Source: Deltaproteobacteria bacterium RBG_13_61_14
Lineage (GTDB): Bacteria > RBG-13-61-14
Assembly (NCBI GenBank): GCA_001797815.1
Contig: MGQK01000066.1
Coordinates: 73,728 to 82,777, forward strand
DNA length: 9,050 nucleotides
Direction of reading: 5' to 3'
Position 1 is the stretch's first letter. Each line of letters opens with the position of its first letter. Made by a program: the position numbers and the translations under genes. Shown piece by piece: positions 4,398 through 9,050 of the stretch. Below the pieces are notes generated by a model that saw nothing but the letters and a program-made list of their open reading frames with translations, was not told where the DNA came from and ran no database searches.

Positions 4398-6644
4398 TCA
4401 TTTGGAACGGAAAACCCGGGAGATGAACTGCTCCATCACCACCCCTTTCTTCTTCGCGCCGAGCAGGAGCCGATAAACCGCGTGGACATTGCCGTCGGCC
4501 ACGTGCCAGGGGTTGCGGCGCGACTGCTCGCGCAGGGCCACGATCTCTTTCTTCAAGGATTCCCGTTGCTCCGGGCCGGTGGCTGCCAGGTAATCCAGGC
4601 ACAAGAGCCCGGCCTGGCCGAAAAGCGCGAGCTTTTCCGAAGCCGGCAACAGCTCCTGCACCAGCTCGAAATTATCCAGTTTTGCTTGAAGTTCATCGGG
4701 ATGGCGCGCATAGGCTTCGAACAATTGCCGCAGCTTTTCCCCGGCTTCGCCTTGCCCGCCGGCCTTCCAGAAGGCCTCGATCGCCCGGGAGAGCGGCAAG
4801 GTGGCAATGTCCCGGCCCGGATATAACGGGTGGTTGAGCAGCGCGTCCGCCAAAGGCCTGAGCGCCGCCGCGCCCTCTTCGCCGGCCACAAAACCCAGCG
4901 CGTCCTCGTAAGCGGCCCAAGGCTCGTAATCCGGGTCGGTGAAATAGCGGCCGGCGGTGTAGAGCGGGACGTAGTTGGCGTTGGGCAGGTACATGGGGTT
5001 CAGGAAAATTCCGGCGACGGCTTCACCGAGGTTTAAGTCGCGGCCGGTGTAGGGGCCGAGGAAGAGGTTGCGGCGCAGCCCGCCGTCATTGACCGGGTAG
5101 TTGTCCCAGATCAGGATCTTGCGGCCGTAGACCTGGCTCAAGCCCTGGGCCGAGGCCAGGTCAATGGTCTCGGAGAAGACGCCGTGCCCGGTCCAGAAGA
5201 TCGGCACCTTCGGGTCGAGGGCGGCCAGCCCGCGCGAGTATTCGGCAAAGCGCGGTTTTTTCTCGACCTGGTATTCGTAGCTTTTTTCATAGACCGTGGG
5301 GCAGAAGAAGAGGACGGTGGCCGGGTCCATGTCCGTGAGCCAGCGAAGGATGGTGTTGACCATGGCCGCCTGCTTGGCCGCCATCTCGCCGTCGGCTCGC
5401 TTCGAGTCCGGGAGATCGTCCAGCGCGATGGTAAAGGCGCGCACGCCCAGAGCGAAAAAGGGGTTCAGCTTGCGCTTGAGCGCTTCGATTTCCGCCGGGT
5501 CGGTGTAATCCATGTCCAGGCCCGGGGAGATGGCGTAAATGAAGGTGATCCGGTGCGCCTTGGCCGCGGCGAGAAGCTCGGCAAAGTTCTTCATCTCCTC
5601 TTCGGGATAAGGCTCGCGCCAGAGCTGGCGGTGATAGGGCTCCACCTTGGGCGCGTAGATGTAAGCGTTAAAGCCGGCGTCTTCCAGGAAGGCCAGCAAC
5701 TTCAGCCGCTCCTGGTGCGGCCAGGGGTCGTTGTAAAAGCCTTCGATTACGCCCCGCCATTGCACCCGGGAGAACTTTTCGCCTGCCGCGGTTGTAACCT
5801 TGGCCACCGGCCCGGAAGCGATCACTCCATTCGAGAAGCTTTCCGCCAGCACCTTGTAATAATAGGTGGCGCCTGGCTCTAGGCCGAAGTCGGTGTGCTC
5901 GAAGCGATCTTCGATGGCGATCAAATTTTCCGGCCTCGGTTCAAAATCCGGCCTGGTGTCGCGATAAACCAGGAAATGATAGGTGAGTTCACTAACCTTC
6001 GCCTTCCACTCGATCTTTACCCGATTAGGTCCATGTGCCAATGCCAAGAGCTCGTCGGGATTGGGTGGCGTGAACAATTCCCCTGGGCCATAAACGCCCC
6101 AATCTATTACCGCAAAGCCCTTATGCCTCGCGCTCTTCTTGAGCCATAAGCGAATCATCCGCGTCAGGACCGGGGGTTCAAATTCCAATTGCTCGATCTT
6201 TCCTTTACCATCGGATATCGCTTTTACCACCCGCCAACTTTGGCCATCCTCGGAGACTTGAATCTCATACTCTCGCGCGTAATCCTCGCCCCAACGAATC
6301 ACCACGCCGCCGATCTTTGCCCGGCCCTGCAGGCGGTTAGCGAAATCGTATTGCAGATACTGCGGTCCGTTCTCATCCGTGGCCCACTGAGTGAGCGGAC
6401 TTCCGTCCGCGGCGTAAGCCGCCTTGCACTGGGCCTGGACCTGGGGCAGGTAGAGCATCATCGCGCCGCGGCCCTGGACCTCGCGCAGGCGCAAGAGCCG
6501 GGAGGAGCTGGCGCTGACCTTGGCCACCCCTGCCCGGTTCGGAGCCGGCAGAGGCGGAAGCGGTTCCACCATCCGCGCCGGCCGCTTGCTGAACATGCTC
6601 ACGCCCATGACCGCGGCTATTCCCAAAACGATCAATTTTTCCAT
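4398..6644 (-). CDS. GH84 beta-N-acetylglucosaminidase with discoidin-like and Fn3-like modules, 748 aa
   Basis: The catalytic core starts near residue 296 with WRGVIEGFYNDPWPHQERL, followed by NAYIYAPKVEPYHR, LWREPYPEEE, FIYAISPGLD and VRAFTIALDDLPDS. This series is diagnostic of family GH84 (O-GlcNAcase / bacterial NagJ type). The adjacent acids Asp409-Asp410 match the substrate-assisted catalytic pair. FCPTVY (Tyr452), FWTGHGVF (484-490) and LIWDNYPVND (Trp513, Asn515, Asp520) match substrate-pocket residues, and FLNPM (Asn549) follows as in the family. It should remove terminal beta-linked GlcNAc (or related HexNAc) from glycans or proteins. Before the core are a discoidin/CBM32-like domain (about 65-188, with WGEDYAREYEIQVSEDGQSW) and a fibronectin-III-like domain (about 193-286). 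The C-terminal 170 residues are helical. The N-terminus has a short hydrophobic stretch (LIVLGIAAVMGV) followed by KR, with no lipobox or obvious cleavage site, so it may be a membrane anchor. The SD site is weak. It lies 84 bases after the glycosyltransferase gene. Confidence 0.92.
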   Translation of the reverse strand: MEKLIVLGIAAVMGVSMFSKRPARMVEPLPPLPAPNRAGVAKVSASSSRLLRLREVQGRGAMMLYLPQVQAQCKAAYAADGSPLTQWATDENGPQYLQYDFANRLQGRAKIGGVVIRWGEDYAREYEIQVSEDGQSWRVVKAISDGKGKIEQLEFEPPVLTRMIRLWLKKSARHKGFAVIDWGVYGPGELFTPPNPDELLALAHGPNRVKIEWKAKVSELTYHFLVYRDTRPDFEPRPENLIAIEDRFEHTDFGLEPGATYYYKVLAESFSNGVIASGPVAKVTTAAGEKFSRVQWRGVIEGFYNDPWPHQERLKLLAFLEDAGFNAYIYAPKVEPYHRQLWREPYPEEEMKNFAELLAAAKAHRITFIYAISPGLDMDYTDPAEIEALKRKLNPFFALGVRAFTIALDDLPDSKRADGEMAAKQAAMVNTILRWLTDMDPATVLFFCPTVYEKSYEYQVEKKPRFAEYSRGLAALDPKVPIFWTGHGVFSETIDLASAQGLSQVYGRKILIWDNYPVNDGGLRRNLFLGPYTGRDLNLGEAVAGIFLNPMYLPNANYVPLYTAGRYFTDPDYEPWAAYEDALGFVAGEEGAAALRPLADALLNHPLYPGRDIATLPLSRAIEAFWKAGGQGEAGEKLRQLFEAYARHPDELQAKLDNFELVQELLPASEKLALFGQAGLLCLDYLAATGPEQRESLKKEIVALREQSRRNPWHVADGNVHAVYRLLLGAKKKGVVMEQFISRVFRSK

Positions 6645-6728
6645 GGCAGATCCAAGCTGAGACCGGAATTCAGTTACTTCTTACCATACTGCCGCCGGGG
6701 AGACAAGCTGTAAACTTGCGGGCGGGCC

Positions 6729-8465
6729 TCAGTAGGGATTCTCTTTGGGCAGAAGCTTATAGACCTGACTTTGAGTGTTCGGAATTTGGTAAACGACTTG
6801 AAAGCGTTGCGGGTAACTCCGCATGGCCGGGACGAAATATTTTTGAATCTCCTTGTAGACTTCATCGAAGACGATATAGGTGACCTGATTCTTTTCCAAC
6901 TCGGCGATAAAACCCGCGGGGTCATCCACGAACGGTCCCCCCACCGTCTTTCGCTCGCTCACCAAAGCGACCAAGGTCGGCTTGCGCGCGAAAATCACCG
7001 CCTCGGGTTCGGCATGGGCGCGAAGATAGAGGGCGAGGTGGAGGATGCGATTCATGCCTTCGTTGGTGGCGATGATTTGAAATCCGGGACTGAGTTCGAA
7101 GCCCTGCACGCGGCGAATCTGCGCCATTTTCTTGAGCAGGGGCAGGTCGGCGGACAAATTCGAAACCAGCAGGAACAACGCGAGAACCCCGAGCGCGGCG
7201 GGTGAAAGCATCCGATTCCTAAGCCTAAGGAGGGGCATTGCCCAAGCCGCTCCCGCTAAAAGGACCTGGATTCCCTTGAGCCCATAGTAGATCAAGAGGG
7301 GGTAAAGCGGAATCAGAAACCGATTCTCATAGAAGCCCCAAATCAAAAGGAGGGCGGCATAAGACAAAGTGAACAATTCCGGGGCGCCCCGGCGTCGGCG
7401 AATTACCGCCCCGAAACCCAGCAAGGCAAGGAGAAGAATCAAGCTCCCGGCCATGATCATATGGTTTCGGTCGAGAGAAGAAGAAAAAGGCCAAAGAGTG
7501 ATCGCCAATTGTTCCAGGTAATAACGACCGTTGCTCTGAACCCGGGAGACTAAATCGGTCCAGCCGATGAGAGCAGAATTCAAATCGTAAGGGTCCTTGA
7601 TGAAAAATTCGGAGAGATAGTTTTTGCCGTGGCCATGAGTGGCCAGGTAGCCGCGCAGAAACCAGGCTCCCCCGGCCAGGAGAAAGGGCAAAGTCATCAC
7701 GACTCCCTTCAGGAGGTTTCGTTTCCATTGCCCGCGGAGAGGCGGGGCGAGCAGAACTGCGCCGACCAAAGCCGGAGCCAGGGCGATGCCGACCGAGCGG
7801 GTGAAAAAGGCCAGGATCAGGAAAAGCGCACAGAGGACCAAGGATGAATTTTTTAGGGAGTCTTGCTTCAGGGACCGCTCGCAAAAAAGCAAAGAAAGAG
7901 TGGCAAAGGCGGCAAAGGGGATTTCCGAGAGCACGCGGACGGAATAGGAAAGAGTGAAAGGGACCGTGGCCACCAGCACCGCGGTGAGCAGGGCGATCCA
8001 TGGCTCTTCTCGCTCTTCCCATAAGCGATAAGTGGCCCCCACCATGACCGCGGCCAAAATCGCAATCAGGATTTTGACAAGCAAGATCTTTCCCCCGAAA
8101 AACCAGAAAATCCCGGCGATCATCAAAGGAAAAAGAAAAGGGTATTTGGTATGCGGCTCGGGAGGGTTGGTATAGACGCTGGTATAGCCTTGCCCGTCCA
8201 CCAAGGCCCGGGCCAGCATGATATATTCCGCATTGTCGCCGCCCTGAAAATAAACAAAAGGGGTAACCGCACCTAAAAAAAGCAGGAGCGCCAAAGCGCT
8301 GACAATTAGTACTCGGCCCCGGCCGGCTAGTTGCAATACTGGGTGATCGAGCCAGGCAGGGAAGCGAGCCGTCTTGGCTTCTTCAGGGGTTTCTCGCTGG
8401 GGTGCTTCCGGACGGATTGGCGCCGAGGCAAGCTTGCCTTTGCCTTTTCGTTTTTTGGCACCCAT
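6729..8465 (-). CDS. GT39/ArnT-like membrane glycosyltransferase (GT-C fold), 578 aa
   Basis: This is an integral membrane protein of the dolichyl/undecaprenyl-phosphate-sugar transferase superfamily. After a basic cytoplasmic tail (KKRKGKGK) and a first membrane helix (about 51-73) comes the GT-C hallmark in the first periplasmic loop: GGDNAEYIMLARALVDGQGY, with Asp77 and Glu80, then KYPFLFPLMIAG. VLSEIPFAAFATLSLLF (178-194), FFTRSVGIALAPALV (220-234) and YENRFLIPLYPLLIYYG (379-395) are typical of family 39-like enzymes. About ten membrane helices end near residue 436, and a soluble alpha/beta domain of about 130 residues follows (LSPGFQIIATNEGMNR to the C-terminus). It should transfer a sugar from a polyprenyl carrier to a lipid, glycan or protein on the outer face of the inner membrane; the acceptor is unknown. 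AAGGAGGGAGG directly precedes the ATG. It is the first gene of the minus-strand run, followed by GH84 and YeiH. Confidence 0.88.
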   Translation of the reverse strand: MGAKKRKGKGKLASAPIRPEAPQRETPEEAKTARFPAWLDHPVLQLAGRGRVLIVSALALLLFLGAVTPFVYFQGGDNAEYIMLARALVDGQGYTSVYTNPPEPHTKYPFLFPLMIAGIFWFFGGKILLVKILIAILAAVMVGATYRLWEEREEPWIALLTAVLVATVPFTLSYSVRVLSEIPFAAFATLSLLFCERSLKQDSLKNSSLVLCALFLILAFFTRSVGIALAPALVGAVLLAPPLRGQWKRNLLKGVVMTLPFLLAGGAWFLRGYLATHGHGKNYLSEFFIKDPYDLNSALIGWTDLVSRVQSNGRYYLEQLAITLWPFSSSLDRNHMIMAGSLILLLALLGFGAVIRRRRGAPELFTLSYAALLLIWGFYENRFLIPLYPLLIYYGLKGIQVLLAGAAWAMPLLRLRNRMLSPAALGVLALFLLVSNLSADLPLLKKMAQIRRVQGFELSPGFQIIATNEGMNRILHLALYLRAHAEPEAVIFARKPTLVALVSERKTVGGPFVDDPAGFIAELEKNQVTYIVFDEVYKEIQKYFVPAMRSYPQRFQVVYQIPNTQSQVYKLLPKENPY

Positions 8466-8538
8466 TTCCTCCCTCCTTGTCGAACTTCCCTGGCGGACGC
8501 TTTCTTCTCAAATTGACCAAGGGCTCTAGCGCTGACCC

Positions 8539-8567
8539 ATTCTACGGGGCTTTCACATCGGATTCAA
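8539..8567 (-). promoter_or_regulatory. Promoter for the glycosyltransferase-GH84-YeiH run
   Basis: On the minus strand TTGAAT (8567-8562, 4/6 to TTGACA) and TAGAAT (8544-8539, 5/6 to TATAAT) are separated by exactly 17 bases. Transcription would begin near 8532, about 66 bases before the glycosyltransferase ATG. No comparably good promoter was seen in the 84- and 52-base gaps downstream, which supports, without proving, a single transcription unit. Confidence 0.5.
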
Positions 8568-8576
8568 GATTTTTTC

Positions 8577-8591
8577 CAAGAAGTTTTCTTG
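8577..8591. promoter_or_regulatory. CAAGAA-GTT-TTCTTG palindrome between divergent promoters
   Basis: A perfect 6-bp inverted repeat with a 3-base centre lies between the two divergent promoter candidates. It overlaps the first bases of the plus-strand -35 element (8589-8594) and ends 10 bases from the minus-strand -35 element. Its size and position suit a dimeric repressor site, but short palindromes also arise by chance. Confidence 0.3.
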
Positions 8592-8617
8592 CCAAGAACC
8601 ATGGAAAAGGTTTAAAT
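8589..8617 (+). promoter_or_regulatory. Possible promoter for the lipoprotein gene
   Basis: TTGCCA (8589-8594, 5/6) and TTAAAT (8612-8617, 4/6) are spaced by 17 bases. Transcription would start around 8624, almost on top of the AGGAGG site at 8625-8630, leaving an unusually short leader of about 14 bases. That weakens the call; the true start could lie farther upstream. Confidence 0.3.
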
Positions 8618-8637
8618 TATCGCCAGGAGGATTGCGG

Positions 8638-9050
8638 ATGAAACGAGCTATTCCGGTCGTGATCGCGGGTCTTCTGCTTAGCGCCTGCGCCGCGAAGAAT
8701 AAAGAAAAATATCCCATCGCGGAAATGCCCCAGGCGTTGTTTCTGACCGAGCCGCGGGAGAAGGTGAAAGAAGTGGTCTTCGATGCTTCGGCCTGCGGCC
8801 CGCTCGGGCCGATCACCGGCGACGCTTATCAGGCGCTGGAAGTCCTGGTCGCGGCCGGGAACCGCCGCACCGGCAGCCAGGCCTTTCGCTGCGCCGCCGA
8901 AGCGGCCAAGAATGCATTGGCTGGCCGCGGCTGGGACGTTCAGTTGCAAAACTATCTTTTCCCTTATTACCAGGTGAATGAAGACGGTTTCAACGTCAGC
9001 CGGCTTTCCGACGGCAAGCGCTTTCCCTCTTTCCCGGTCATGTATTCGCT
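8638..9050 (+). CDS. Lipoprotein, probable M28-type (PA-domain) peptidase, N-terminal part only
   Basis: The frame opens at ATG 8638, 7 bases after AGGAGG (8625-8630), and stays open to the window end (137 codons). The first 17 residues are a lipoprotein signal: basic MKR, a hydrophobic core, and the lipobox LSAC with Cys17. Ala at +2 predicts outer-membrane rather than inner-membrane retention in a Gram-negative. After a linker, residues 60-111 (GDAYQALEVL, then AAGNRRTGSQAFRCAAEAAK, then LAGRGWDVQLQNYLFPYYQV) resemble the start of secreted M28 zinc peptidases. There a Gly-x-Arg-x-x-Gly-Ser stretch precedes a helix and the 'Gly-hydrophobic-Asp-Val-x-x-Gln' strand, before an inserted PA domain. 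The metal-binding and catalytic residues lie beyond the window, so activity cannot be judged. It is divergent from the glycosyltransferase run with a shared 172-base control region. Confidence 0.6.
   Translation, partial: MKRAIPVVIAGLLLSACAAKNKEKYPIAEMPQALFLTEPREKVKEVVFDASACGPLGPITGDAYQALEVLVAAGNRRTGSQAFRCAAEAAKNALAGRGWDVQLQNYLFPYYQVNEDGFNVSRLSDGKRFPSFPVMYS

Noticed and set aside
5184-5882. 232-residue plus-strand open frame
   Set aside because: Antisense shadow of the GH84 catalytic domain.
6645-6728. Possible promoter before GH84 (minus-strand TTTACA with CAGTAT at 17 bases)
   Set aside because: The -10 match is only 3/6, too weak to list.
7327-8022. 231-residue minus-strand open frame
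   Set aside because: Same-strand alternative frame inside the glycosyltransferase gene; the real frame has membrane helices and GT-C motifs.

Overview
This is a GC-rich bacterial window with strong AGGAGG-type Shine-Dalgarno sites. A lipoprotein signal and a GT39-type membrane glycosyltransferase suggest a Gram-negative or other diderm organism. The GGGGTCAG repeats and heptamer minisatellites are types I associate with Desulfobacterota-like and related uncultured lineages. That placement is an impression; no rRNA or taxonomic marker gene is present.

Layout. (1) Positions 1-101 hold the tail of a receiver domain, probably the end of a response regulator or hybrid kinase. (2) Positions 185-1638 hold a minus-strand pair: an extended-SDR NAD(P)-dependent dehydrogenase/epimerase followed by a stand-alone Lrp/AsnC ligand-binding (RAM) protein. 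The pair ends in a very stable UUCG-capped hairpin. (3) A perfect 20-bp inverted repeat and a leader hairpin separate this pair from a plus-strand single-domain response regulator (1795-2199). The stop codon of that gene overlaps the stop codon of a convergent 83-residue orphan gene (2196-2447). (4) Positions 2448-3013 are largely non-coding. They hold an AT-rich promoter for the orphan gene, a hairpin, and what looks like a frameshifted small gene translationally coupled to the gene before it. (5) Positions 3014-8465 hold a minus-strand run transcribed in the order GT39-type glycosyltransferase, GH84 beta-N-acetylglucosaminidase with discoidin-like and Fn3-like modules, YeiH-family membrane transporter, and the damaged small ORF. 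(6) A divergent control region (8466-8637) with back-to-back promoter candidates and a small palindrome leads into a plus-strand lipoprotein, probably an M28-type peptidase, cut by the window edge.

How the genes fit together. The 3014-8465 run may be one transcription unit for an envelope or extracellular glycan: a polyprenyl-sugar-using transferase next to a secreted or membrane-anchored GlcNAc-removing enzyme. The role of YeiH there is unclear. The response regulator and the convergent orphan may form a small signalling locus, but this rests on position only. No CRISPR array, phage gene, transposase or obvious defence system is present. The most unusual items are the GH84/GT39/YeiH neighbourhood, the frameshifted coupled ORF, the perfect inverted repeat and the overlapping convergent gene pair.
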